A stretch of 5,922 nt of DNA from Anaerolineae bacterium (GCA_029932895.1 JAOZPF010000189.1:1-5922), one strand, 5' to 3'; numbered from the stretch's first letter, positions 1 to 5,833 are shown. Made by a program: numbers and translations. Notes: generated from the sequence alone by a model not told the origin.

Positions 1-644
1 ACAATCCCTACATGACCGAGGGGAAAAAGACCGCCGCCTACGAAATTTGCGAGCAGTTGGCGGAGCAGCGGTCGGACGCGGGCTGGCACGCTCCCGATGT
101 CATCTTTGTCCCCGTGGGCGATGGCTGCATCATCGGCGGTATCCACAAGGGATTGCGGGACCTGGCGGCGCTGGGTTGGATCGACCGTATGCCGCGGCTC
201 ATCGGCGTGCAGGCGGCTGGTTCGTCGCCGCTGGTGGATGCGTGGGAGCGAGGGCTGGAGGGATGGGATATGGTGCCCGTTGAGGCACATTCTGTCGCTG
301 ATAGTATCGTCGCCGGCCTACCGCGCGACCGGGTCAAGGCGCTGCGGGCCGTGCGCGAGAGCGGAGGAGCGTTCATCCGCGTGACGGACGCCGATATTCT
401 GGCCGCCATCCCTGCCCTGGCCCAGGGTTGTGGGGTCTTTGCCGAACCTGCCGCGGCGGCTGCCTACGCTGGCCTGGAGCGAGCGGTCGAGCGAGGGCTT
501 GTTGATGTTGCTGACGAGATCGTTGTCCTGGCAACTGGCTCAGGTCTGAAGGATGTTGCCAGCGCAATGAAGGCGGTGGGGGCCGCTCCTCCGGTCATCC
601 CGCCCACTCTGGACGGTGTCCGACGGGCGCTGGACGGGAGATGA
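1..644 (+). CDS. Threonine synthase-like PLP-dependent enzyme, C-terminal part (5' end outside window)
   Basis: This is the C-terminal part of a fold-type II PLP enzyme of the threonine synthase type. That family converts O-phosphohomoserine to threonine in the cytoplasm. The frame is already open at base 3 and reads NPYMTEGKKTAAYEI. NPY..EGKKT is an internal threonine synthase motif, so the ATG at 12 is an internal methionine and not the start. The Gly-rich phosphate-binding loop PVGDGCIIGG is at 111-140, the FAEPAAAAAYAGL helix follows at 438-476, and the C-terminal ring-binding motif TGSGLKD is at 534-554. The catalytic lysine lies upstream of the window. The end is a TGA at 642-644, 12 nt before the next gene, which suggests one operon. 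A second PLP enzyme two genes downstream leaves open that this is a threonine synthase paralogue with another substrate rather than the housekeeping ThrC. Family is secure; exact substrate is not. Confidence 0.85.
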   Translation, partial: NPYMTEGKKTAAYEICEQLAEQRSDAGWHAPDVIFVPVGDGCIIGGIHKGLRDLAALGWIDRMPRLIGVQAAGSSPLVDAWERGLEGWDMVPVEAHSVADSIVAGLPRDRVKALRAVRESGGAFIRVTDADILAAIPALAQGCGVFAEPAAAAAYAGLERAVERGLVDVADEIVVLATGSGLKDVASAMKAVGAAPPVIPPTLDGVRRALDGR

Positions 645-646
645 TC

Positions 647-656
647 GGAGAGCGCT
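647..656 (+). promoter_or_regulatory. Ribosome binding site of the MBL-fold gene
   Basis: GGAGAG at 647-652 lies a few bases before the ATG at 657, just after the TGA of the preceding gene. It supports the 657 start; no other in-frame upstream start has a comparable site. Confidence 0.6.
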
Positions 657-1505
657 ATGGTTGAGGTTACATTCTTGGGAACGGGTGGCGCTTTTGCCTC
701 TGGCAGGCGGACCAATGTGGCCCTATTGGTCGAAGCGCCAGATTTCCGCCTGCTGGTCGAGACCGGGCCGACCATCGTTCACCAATTGGCGCGTGTGAAT
801 CGGCGGGCAGTTGACATCAACTGGCTCTTTGTCTCCCATCTCCACGGCGACCACTCGTTGGGTTTCCCGATGCTGGCCCTCAATCGGGTCGATGCGCCCA
901 CGCCGCTGCACGTCTACGCCGGGCACACCACGGTCAGGACGCTGAAAGAACTGTGGCGGATTGTCTACCCCGGCCTCGATGACCTGAGACTCAATCTGCA
1001 ATACCACGAGTTGTCGGAGGTAGAGCAGGAACAGGTCGTGCTGCAAGAGGGTGTCACGATGACGACCAGCCTGGTCCCCAGTCCGCCGGGGGTCCCCACG
1101 CTGGCTGCCCGCTGGGAGTTGGATGGTTTGGTCATCGTCTTTGCCACCGACACCGTTCCCAATGACACGGTGGTCGAGTTGGCCCACGGCGCGGACTTGC
1201 TGATCCACGAGGCGTCGTTCAGCGCCGTGCTCCAGCCGGGCTACGAACCGAACGCCCATTTTCACACCACGGCGCAGCAGGCGGGCGAGATTGCACGCCG
1301 GGCTGAATGTCGCATTGTCGCCCTGATCCACCTGAACCCATTGGCCAGCAGACATCCCGATGTGCTTGTCGAGGAGGCCCGTGGCGATACCGACCTGAGG
1401 GTCATCGTCCCCGAGGACGGCGAGCGGATTCGCTGTGAGGGCGGCTCCTGCGTGGCCGACGAGAAGGGGCCAGTGATCGAGAATCCAAGAGGAGAGAGAA
1501 AATGA
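657..1505 (+). CDS. RNase Z-like metallo-beta-lactamase-fold protein, atypical metal site
   Basis: A 282-residue MBL-fold protein most like the ribonuclease Z branch. It opens with the beta strand VEVTFLGTGGA, then the metal motif SHLHGDH (H61, H63, D65, H66). ATDT gives the bridging Asp (D165), HEASF is at 184-188, HTTAQQAGEIA at 203-213 matches the family HSTA element, and IHLNP provides the last His (H225). Two features are odd. The histidine expected before the GxPxxxxR stretch is absent: residues 139-152 read LVPSPPGVPTLAAR, with Pro144 in its place. Only about 21 residues separate that point from D165, so the flexible tRNA-binding arm of true tRNase Z is missing. A CEGGSC element at 260-265 ends the protein. 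Its start lies 12 nt after the PLP gene and its stop overlaps the next start. I infer a hydrolase or small-molecule role within the operon; pre-tRNA processing is unlikely. Confidence 0.87.
   Translation: MVEVTFLGTGGAFASGRRTNVALLVEAPDFRLLVETGPTIVHQLARVNRRAVDINWLFVSHLHGDHSLGFPMLALNRVDAPTPLHVYAGHTTVRTLKELWRIVYPGLDDLRLNLQYHELSEVEQEQVVLQEGVTMTTSLVPSPPGVPTLAARWELDGLVIVFATDTVPNDTVVELAHGADLLIHEASFSAVLQPGYEPNAHFHTTAQQAGEIARRAECRIVALIHLNPLASRHPDVLVEEARGDTDLRVIVPEDGERIRCEGGSCVADEKGPVIENPRGERK
1488..1505 (+). promoter_or_regulatory. Ribosome binding site and ATGA stop/start overlap
   Basis: A purine-rich AAGAGGAGAG at 1488-1497 precedes the ATG at 1502. The TGA of the MBL gene (1503-1505) overlaps that ATG as ATGA. 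This indicates translational coupling of the MBL protein and the large PLP enzyme. Confidence 0.7.
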
Positions 1506-2971
1506 TCGATTTGACTATCTACCCGGAACAACTGGAGCGTACCATCCGGCGCGCGCGCGAGCGCAATATCATCATCCCCACCTTTGCCCAGATGAAGGAC
1601 CCGTCCTTGATCCCGGCTGCCGTCAAGGCCCGGCTGCGGGATGTGGGGCTGTGGGACGTCGACTCGCTCAACCTGTTCCGCATCACCTGGAAAAACGAGC
1701 CGGTCGCTCGCGGAGGCGGGTTCGGTGGGGTCAACATCATGGAGTTGCCGCCGTCCCTCACCGGCGTACCGGCCCGCATCATCGCCCTGGTGGGCAAGTG
1801 GTTCCCCACCGGCGCTCACAAGGTGGGCGCCACCTTTGGCTGCCTGGTTCCTCGTCTGATCACCGGCCAATTCGACCCCACGACCCAAAAAGCGGTCTGG
1901 CCCTCCACCGGTAACTACTGCCGCGGCGGGGCCTACGACGCCGCCCTGCTGGCCTGCGAATCGGTCGCCATCCTCCCTGAGGAGATGAGCCGCGAGCGGT
2001 TCGAGTGGCTTTCCAGGGTCGCTGGCGAGGTCATCGCCACCCCTGGCTGCGAGAGCAACGTCAAAGAAATATTCGACAAATGCTGGGAGCTGCGCGAGAC
2101 CCGTGACGACATTGTCATCTTTAACCAATTCGACGAGTTCGGCAATCACCTCTGGCACTATGATGTCACCGGACACGCGATGGAGGAGGTCCTGCGGCAG
2201 ACGTTGGGCCCGCGTGACACCTACCGCGGCGTGGTGCTGACCACCGGCTCGGCTGGCACCATCGGCTGTGGTGACTATCTAAAAGAGGTCTTTCCCGCCA
2301 GCAAGGTCGCAGCCAGCGAAGCGCTGCAGTGCCCCACCTTGCTGCTAAACGGCTTTGGCGGACACCGCATTGAGGGCATCGGCGACAAGCACGTGCCCTG
2401 GATTCACAACCTCAAGAACACCGATATGGTCATGTCCATCGACGACGAGGCCTGCATGAGCCTGGTGCGCCTGTTCAACGAGCCGGCCGGCCGTGCCTAT
2501 CTGGTCAGACAGGGTGTGCCGGAGCAACTGGTGGACCAACTGGATCTGCTGGGCATTTCCAGTATTGCCAACCTTCTCTCGGTCATCAAGTTCGCCAGGT
2601 GGTATGAACTGGAGGAGCAGGACGTGGTTCTCACCGTCTTTACCGACTCGATGGAGCTATATGAGAGCCGGTTGCGGGAGCTGCACGAGGAGCATGGTCC
2701 GTACACCGACACGGACGCGGCGGCTGATTACCATCGCTACCTGCTGGGCTGCACCACCGATTATGTGGAGGAGTTGGGGTATTGGGACCGGCGGCGCATT
2801 CACAATCTAAAGTACTATACCTGGGTCGAGCAACAGGGCAAGACCTATGCCGAGATACAGGCGCAATGGTACGACCGTGATTACTGGACCTCTGTCCACC
2901 GCCAGATCGCCGAGATAGACGCACTGATCGAAGAATTCAACGAGCGCACGGGATTGCTGGAGGAGGTGTAA
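1502..2971 (+). CDS. Large fold-type II PLP-dependent enzyme (tryptophan synthase beta / cysteine synthase superfamily), substrate unknown
   Basis: A 489-residue cytoplasmic enzyme of the PF00291 superfamily, which catalyses beta- or gamma-replacement and elimination on amino acids. The probable Schiff-base lysine is K107 in PTGAHKVGA, a context recalling the GAHK of tryptophan synthase beta. The substrate loop STGN is at 135-138 (PSTGNYCRGGAY). The Gly-rich phosphate-binding loop GSAGTIGCGDYLKE is at 249-262, and TVFTDSMELY at 378-387 probably supplies the ring-nitrogen serine. About 100 residues follow, rich in Tyr, Trp and acidic residues (EELGYWDRRRIHNLKYYTW), beyond the usual catalytic core; most relatives are 300-400 residues. 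OrtB-type thiolase subunits carry an SGSFK-like lysine motif that is absent here. The start overlaps the MBL stop and has a good ribosome site. Pairing with a threonine synthase-like gene suggests consecutive or alternative steps on related amino acids. Superfamily is certain; reaction unknown. Confidence 0.9.
   Translation: MIDLTIYPEQLERTIRRARERNIIIPTFAQMKDPSLIPAAVKARLRDVGLWDVDSLNLFRITWKNEPVARGGGFGGVNIMELPPSLTGVPARIIALVGKWFPTGAHKVGATFGCLVPRLITGQFDPTTQKAVWPSTGNYCRGGAYDAALLACESVAILPEEMSRERFEWLSRVAGEVIATPGCESNVKEIFDKCWELRETRDDIVIFNQFDEFGNHLWHYDVTGHAMEEVLRQTLGPRDTYRGVVLTTGSAGTIGCGDYLKEVFPASKVAASEALQCPTLLLNGFGGHRIEGIGDKHVPWIHNLKNTDMVMSIDDEACMSLVRLFNEPAGRAYLVRQGVPEQLVDQLDLLGISSIANLLSVIKFARWYELEEQDVVLTVFTDSMELYESRLRELHEEHGPYTDTDAAADYHRYLLGCTTDYVEELGYWDRRRIHNLKYYTWVEQQGKTYAEIQAQWYDRDYWTSVHRQIAEIDALIEEFNERTGLLEEV
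2961..2968 (+). promoter_or_regulatory. Ribosome binding site of the glycosyltransferase gene
   Basis: AGGAGGTG at 2961-2968 is a near-perfect Shine-Dalgarno sequence located inside the last codons of the PLP gene, 10 nt before the ATG at 2979. It fixes that start and supports continued operon translation. Confidence 0.75.
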
Positions 2972-2978
2972 AGAGCAT

Positions 2979-3920
2979 ATGACCAAACCCCGCTTCTCCA
3001 TCGTCGCTCCGGCTTACAACGAGGAGGAGAGCCTGCCCGAATTTTACCGCCACGTGCGAGAGGTGATGGACGCCATCGGTGAAGAGTGGGAACTGGTGCT
3101 GGTCAACGACGGCAGCACCGACCGCACCGGCGAGATGCTGCGCGAGCTTCACGCCCAAGACCGGCGTGTCTGTATCGTGGATTTTGCCCGCAACTTTGGT
3201 CACCAAATCGCCATCACCGCCGGGATGGATCACGCCCGCGGCGAAGCTGTGGTGACCATTGATGCCGACCTGCAGGACCCACCAGAGGTCATTCCTGAGC
3301 TGATCGCCCGCTGGAGGGAAGGTTACCAGGTGGTCTATGGCGTGCGCGCGGAGCGGGAGGGCGAGACCTGGTTCAAGCTGTTCACCGCCCGTCTCTTTTA
3401 CCGCCTCATCGGCAGCCTCACCGAGATCGAGATCCCAATGGAGGCGGGCGACTTTCGCCTGCTCGACCGGCAGGTGGTGGAGGAACTGCGCCGCATGCGG
3501 GAGCACCGCCGCTTTATCCGTGGCATGACCTCTTGGGCGGGATATCGACAGATCGGCGTTCCTTACCAGCGCCATGCCCGCTTTGCCGGAGAGACCAAGT
3601 ACCCCCTGCGCAAGATGCTGCGCCTGGCGTTGGATGCCATCACCGCTTTCTCCGATCTGCCCCTCAAGCTGGCCTGGCTCTGCGGTTTGGGTCTCTTGGG
3701 GCTGGGTGTTCTCCTGGGGCTGGTCCTCTTGGGGTTGCGGCTGGCAGGTGCCACCCCGCTGGTCGGTCAGGGGCTTGTGCTCTCAGTTGCCCTGCTGCTA
3801 GGCGGGGTCCAGTTGGTGTTTCTGGGAATACTGGGCGAGTACATGGCCCGCATTTACGACGAGGTCCGCAATAGGCCGCTTTACACTGTTCGCGAACTGG
3901 TTGGATTTGACGAATCGTAG
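2979..3920 (+). CDS. Family 2 glycosyltransferase, polyprenyl-phosphate sugar transferase type (GtrB/DPM1-like)
   Basis: A 313-residue GT2 enzyme, the usual length for bactoprenol glucosyltransferases. Enzymes of this type move a sugar from a nucleotide donor to undecaprenyl phosphate at the inner face of the membrane. The GT-A domain begins FSIVAPAYNEEESLP (residues 7-20), has VNDGSTDRT at 42-50, and carries the metal-binding DADLQDPPE at 95-103 (D95, D97). GDFRLLDR at 157-164 and the family signature RFAGETKYPLRKM at 201-213 follow. Two hydrophobic membrane segments lie at about 230-255 and 264-287, and a short basic tail ends the protein. It sits 7 nt after the PLP gene with its ribosome site inside that gene, so it is probably the last gene of the operon. 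Its link to amino-acid chemistry is unclear. Donor sugar cannot be read from the sequence; no flippase gene is visible nearby. Confidence 0.93.
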   Translation: MTKPRFSIVAPAYNEEESLPEFYRHVREVMDAIGEEWELVLVNDGSTDRTGEMLRELHAQDRRVCIVDFARNFGHQIAITAGMDHARGEAVVTIDADLQDPPEVIPELIARWREGYQVVYGVRAEREGETWFKLFTARLFYRLIGSLTEIEIPMEAGDFRLLDRQVVEELRRMREHRRFIRGMTSWAGYRQIGVPYQRHARFAGETKYPLRKMLRLALDAITAFSDLPLKLAWLCGLGLLGLGVLLGLVLLGLRLAGATPLVGQGLVLSVALLLGGVQLVFLGILGEYMARIYDEVRNRPLYTVRELVGFDES

Positions 3921-3938
3921 AGGTGGGGATAGTTCCCG

Positions 3939-3959
3939 TCGTCAGCCCATCGTCAGCCC
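3939..3959 (+). repeat. Tandem 10-bp direct repeat upstream of the promoter region
   Basis: TCGTCAGCCC occurs perfectly at 3939-3948 and 3950-3959, one base apart (period 11 nt, about one helical turn). Such phasing suits a protein binding the same DNA face twice. With only two copies, chance or a short duplication is also possible. Confidence 0.5.
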
Positions 3960-3975
3960 GCCGTCCGCTCGTCTG

Positions 3976-4040
3976 TACACAGTGTAGTATAATATAGGCC
4001 GATGAGGTTTCCCTTTCTGCTGGATTCGGGTTATAATATT
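3976..4040 (+). promoter_or_regulatory. Candidate promoter region with operator-like dyad for the SPFH gene pair
   Basis: This AT-richer stretch sits in the 166-nt gap before the two-gene unit. A perfect consensus -10 box TATAAT is at 3988-3993 and a second at 4032-4037. Neither has a convincing TTGACA-like -35 at 16-18 nt spacing; the best for the second is TTTCCC at 4008-4013. A perfect dyad TACAC-A-GTGTA (3976-3986) ends two bases before the first -10 box, where a bound regulator would block polymerase or replace the missing -35 contact. Predicted leaders would be roughly 85 and 45 nt. The two -10 boxes are directly visible; promoter activity and regulation are inferred. Confidence 0.5.
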
Positions 4041-4074
4041 CCGTGTCTGCAGCAAGGAAATACGAGGAAAGTTG

Positions 4075-4081
4075 AAGGAGG
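4075..4081 (+). promoter_or_regulatory. Ribosome binding site that decides the start at 4087
   Basis: AAGGAGG at 4075-4081 is followed by five A residues and ATG at 4087. The in-frame TTG at 4072 would put this ribosome site inside the coding region, so ATG 4087 is the start. Confidence 0.85.
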
Positions 4082-4086
4082 AAAAA

Positions 4087-4626
4087 ATGGGCGACCTGTA
4101 TGGCAGGGTGAGTGATGCCCGAAGCTGGTTGGAGAAGCTGGTTGGCAAGATCCCCGGCTACAAGGGCTACAAAGAAAAGGAGATGCGGCGCGACTCGGAC
4201 AAGCTCCTGCGCGAGACGCTGGCGACACAGATGGGCGTTCAGCTTCAGCGGCTCGACGATCTCCAGAAACAGATGATCAGCGCCGGACGGTTCGAGTACC
4301 TGGACGAGACTGGTAATGCGGCTACCAAGCTCAAGACCTTTATCGACCGGGTGCAGAAGGCGTCCTATGGCTACTCGGGGCTCTTTGATGCCGTGCGAGT
4401 CAAAGAGGACGAACTGGACCGGCTGTATGATTTCGACAACCGCTTGATGGGGTATGTCGAAAGGCTGGCGGGGGCTCTGGCTAGCCTGGAGACCGCGATC
4501 CCCAGCGGTGAGGGGCTGGCTGATGCCGTTCGCCAGGTGCTGAGCATCTGCGGCGAGGCCAATCAGACCTTTGATATGCGCGAGCAGGTGATCCTGGGGG
4601 CCGGCCCCAGCGAGCAGCCCGTGTAG
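4087..4626 (+). CDS. Conserved-looking soluble helical protein of unknown function, partner of the SPFH gene
   Basis: A 179-residue protein that I cannot assign to a named family. It has no signal peptide and no hydrophobic segment long enough to cross a membrane, so it is probably cytoplasmic. It reads as mostly alpha-helical. A distinctive basic, Tyr/Gly-containing motif IPGYKGYKEKEMRRDSDK is at 22-39, then an amphipathic helix at about 40-66 (LLRETLATQMGVQLQRLDDL) with coiled-coil-like spacing. Acidic helices follow at about 104-137, and a shorter tail ends GPSEQPV. The gene ends in two consecutive in-frame stops, TAG TAA (4624-4629), the second overlapping the ribosome site of the SPFH gene 15 nt later. 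This spacing and the shared promoter and terminator region argue that the two proteins work together. I infer an adaptor or regulator of the SPFH assembly, by position only. Reality of the gene is well supported; function unknown. Confidence 0.85.
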   Translation: MGDLYGRVSDARSWLEKLVGKIPGYKGYKEKEMRRDSDKLLRETLATQMGVQLQRLDDLQKQMISAGRFEYLDETGNAATKLKTFIDRVQKASYGYSGLFDAVRVKEDELDRLYDFDNRLMGYVERLAGALASLETAIPSGEGLADAVRQVLSICGEANQTFDMREQVILGAGPSEQPV

Positions 4627-4634
4627 TAAGGAGG
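4627..4634 (+). promoter_or_regulatory. Ribosome binding site of the SPFH gene overlapping tandem stops
   Basis: TAAGGAGG at 4627-4634 lies 7 nt before ATG 4642 and begins with the second stop codon of the upstream gene. The arrangement makes terminating ribosomes available for reinitiation and favours coupled expression. Confidence 0.8.
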
Positions 4635-4641
4635 AAGCGAA

Positions 4642-5694
4642 ATGGCACGAATATTTGATATTGTCGAATTCGTTGACGAGGCGGGAGACGAGATCGTTCA
4701 CCGCTTCCCGGAGCGAGGGTCGGGTGATTTCCGCATTGGCTCGCAGGTAATCGTCCGTGAGAGCCAAGCCGCCATCTTTTTCCGTGACGGCAAGGCGTTG
4801 GACGTCCTTGGCCCTGGACGGCACACCATCAGCACGGCCAACATCCCCTACCTCGTCGAGTTCGTCGGCAAGCATCTCTTTTCCGACCAGACTCCCTTCA
4901 AGGCAGAGGTCTACTTTGTCACCACACGGGAGCTTTTGGACATGAAGTGGGGCACGCCGGAGCCGATCACCATTCGCGACCCGGCATTGCGGATGGCTCG
5001 ATTGCGGGCCTTTGGCACCTACGGGATGCAGGTCACCGATCCACAGCTCTTTGTCAACAAGATCGTCGGCACGCAGCGGCTCTATCGCACCTCCGACGTG
5101 GAAAAGTTCCTTCGCAGCATCATCATCACCAAGATGACCGACCTGCTGGGAGAGATGGGGCGGTCGATCTTGGACATCCCGGCGATGATGGAGGAGCTCA
5201 GTGCCGGCATCCGCGCCAAGGCGGCCGACGACTTTACTGCACGGGGCATCACCCTGACCAATGTCTACATCGAGTCGATCAGCCCCACTGAGGAGACCGC
5301 CAAGGCCATCGACCAGGCCGCCGCGATGGGCGCTCTGGGCGACATGGATGCCTACCTCAAGTACAAGGCAGCCCTGGCGATGGGGGACGCCGCGCAGCAA
5401 GAGGGCGGCGGAGCGGGCGGGCTGGCTGGTGCCGGCGTTGGCCTGGGGGCTGGTGCTGGCATGGGCATGGCGATGGCCCAGATGATGGCCCAGGCGATGC
5501 AACCCCAGCAACAGCAGCAGGCTGCCCCAGCCGCTTCTGCGGCCGCGGCCCCGGCGACGCCTCAGACCGCGGCGGACGTCAAGGCGATGTTGGACAACCT
5601 GGACATGCGGCTGGCGGCGGGCGAGATCAGTGAGGATATCTATAGCAAGCTCTATGCCAAGTGGGAAGCCAAGCTAAAGGAATTGGGCGAATAG
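4642..5694 (+). CDS. SPFH-domain protein, YdjI ('virion core protein'-like) type, with SHOCT-like C-terminus
   Basis: A 350-residue SPFH/Band 7 protein. Residues about 30-225 form the SPFH region, with stretches typical of the YdjI branch: GSQVIVRESQAAIFFRDGKA (33-52), GPGRHTISTANIP (57-69) and MKWGTPEPITIRDP (101-114). A helical part at 217-250 follows. Then comes a low-complexity linker: Gly/Ala/Met-rich 255-286, a Gln run at 289-293 and an Ala/Pro stretch to about 308. The end (311-349) has the pattern of a SHOCT oligomerisation module (MLDNLDMRLAAGEISEDIYSKLYAK). No N-terminal membrane anchor is present, unlike flotillin or stomatin; the Gly/Met segment could touch membranes. B. subtilis YdjI is reported to act with the phage-shock protein PspA at the membrane. 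No PspA gene is visible here; the upstream helical protein takes the neighbouring place. It is the last gene of the unit, followed by a strong terminator. Confidence 0.88.
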   Translation: MARIFDIVEFVDEAGDEIVHRFPERGSGDFRIGSQVIVRESQAAIFFRDGKALDVLGPGRHTISTANIPYLVEFVGKHLFSDQTPFKAEVYFVTTRELLDMKWGTPEPITIRDPALRMARLRAFGTYGMQVTDPQLFVNKIVGTQRLYRTSDVEKFLRSIIITKMTDLLGEMGRSILDIPAMMEELSAGIRAKAADDFTARGITLTNVYIESISPTEETAKAIDQAAAMGALGDMDAYLKYKAALAMGDAAQQEGGGAGGLAGAGVGLGAGAGMGMAMAQMMAQAMQPQQQQQAAPAASAAAAPATPQTAADVKAMLDNLDMRLAAGEISEDIYSKLYAKWEAKLKELGE

Positions 5695-5717
5695 GCGTCC
5701 GAGGATTTTGGTTGGAC

Positions 5718-5755
5718 AAAGTAGGGAGGTGGTTGCCTCCCTACTTTTCTTTTTT
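5718..5755 (+). terminator. Strong intrinsic (Rho-independent) terminator
   Basis: A perfect 12-bp stem (arms 5718-5729 and 5736-5747) with loop TGGTTG is followed by a T-rich tail TTTTCTTTTTT (5745-5755). It starts 24 nt after the SPFH stop and ends that transcription unit. The upstream A-tract is too short to make it convincingly bidirectional. Confidence 0.93.
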
Positions 5756-5833
5756 CAGCCTCTGGGATGACGCGATTGAGGGGGTGGGACTGCATTCAAC
5801 CGTGGTCGGCATATTTACAGGTTTCAGAGCGAC
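5756..5833. other. Intergenic stretch without recognisable gene
   Basis: No open frame with a ribosome site, no tRNA-like fold and no clear promoter pair is visible between the terminator and the terminal inverted repeat. It could belong to the same intergenic repeat that follows or be the leader of a gene beyond the window. Confidence 0.4.

Noticed and set aside
12..14. ATG at 12 as the true start of the threonine synthase-like gene
   Set aside because: The frame is open upstream and the preceding residues NPY belong to a conserved internal motif; the catalytic lysine region must lie further 5'.
657..1505. Naming the MBL gene rnz (tRNase Z)
   Set aside because: The exosite arm and one metal-ligand histidine are missing, so the housekeeping name is not justified.
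1262..2176. A 304-codon minus-strand open frame
   Set aside because: It lies opposite the MBL and PLP genes, whose + strand frames contain clear family motifs; its own product resembles no protein family.
1502..2971. Naming the PLP enzyme trpB or ortB
   Set aside because: It lacks the TrpB GAGQHG and GGGSNA motifs, and its lysine motif differs from the SGSFK type of OrtB; no OrtA-like partner gene is adjacent.
2937..3575. A 212-codon minus-strand open frame
   Set aside because: Antisense shadow of the glycosyltransferase gene, which has an unambiguous GT2 sequence.
3926..3937. Possible terminator GGGA-TAGT-TCCC after the glycosyltransferase
   Set aside because: The stem is only 4 bp and there is no T-tract, so it is not a credible terminator; read-through toward the SPFH pair remains possible.
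4018..4054. TGCTG...CAGCA pairing in the leader before the helical protein gene
   Set aside because: Five base pairs around a 27-nt loop is too weak to call a riboswitch or regulatory hairpin.
4072..4086. TTG at 4072 as the start of the small helical protein
   Set aside because: It would translate the Shine-Dalgarno sequence AAGGAGG itself; ATG 4087 has ideal spacing from that site.
3664..5511. A 615-codon open frame on the minus strand
   Set aside because: It runs antisense across the glycosyltransferase end, the AT-rich promoter gap and two well-supported + strand genes. The translation shows no recognisable domain, and such frames are common opposite GC-rich genes with biased third positions.
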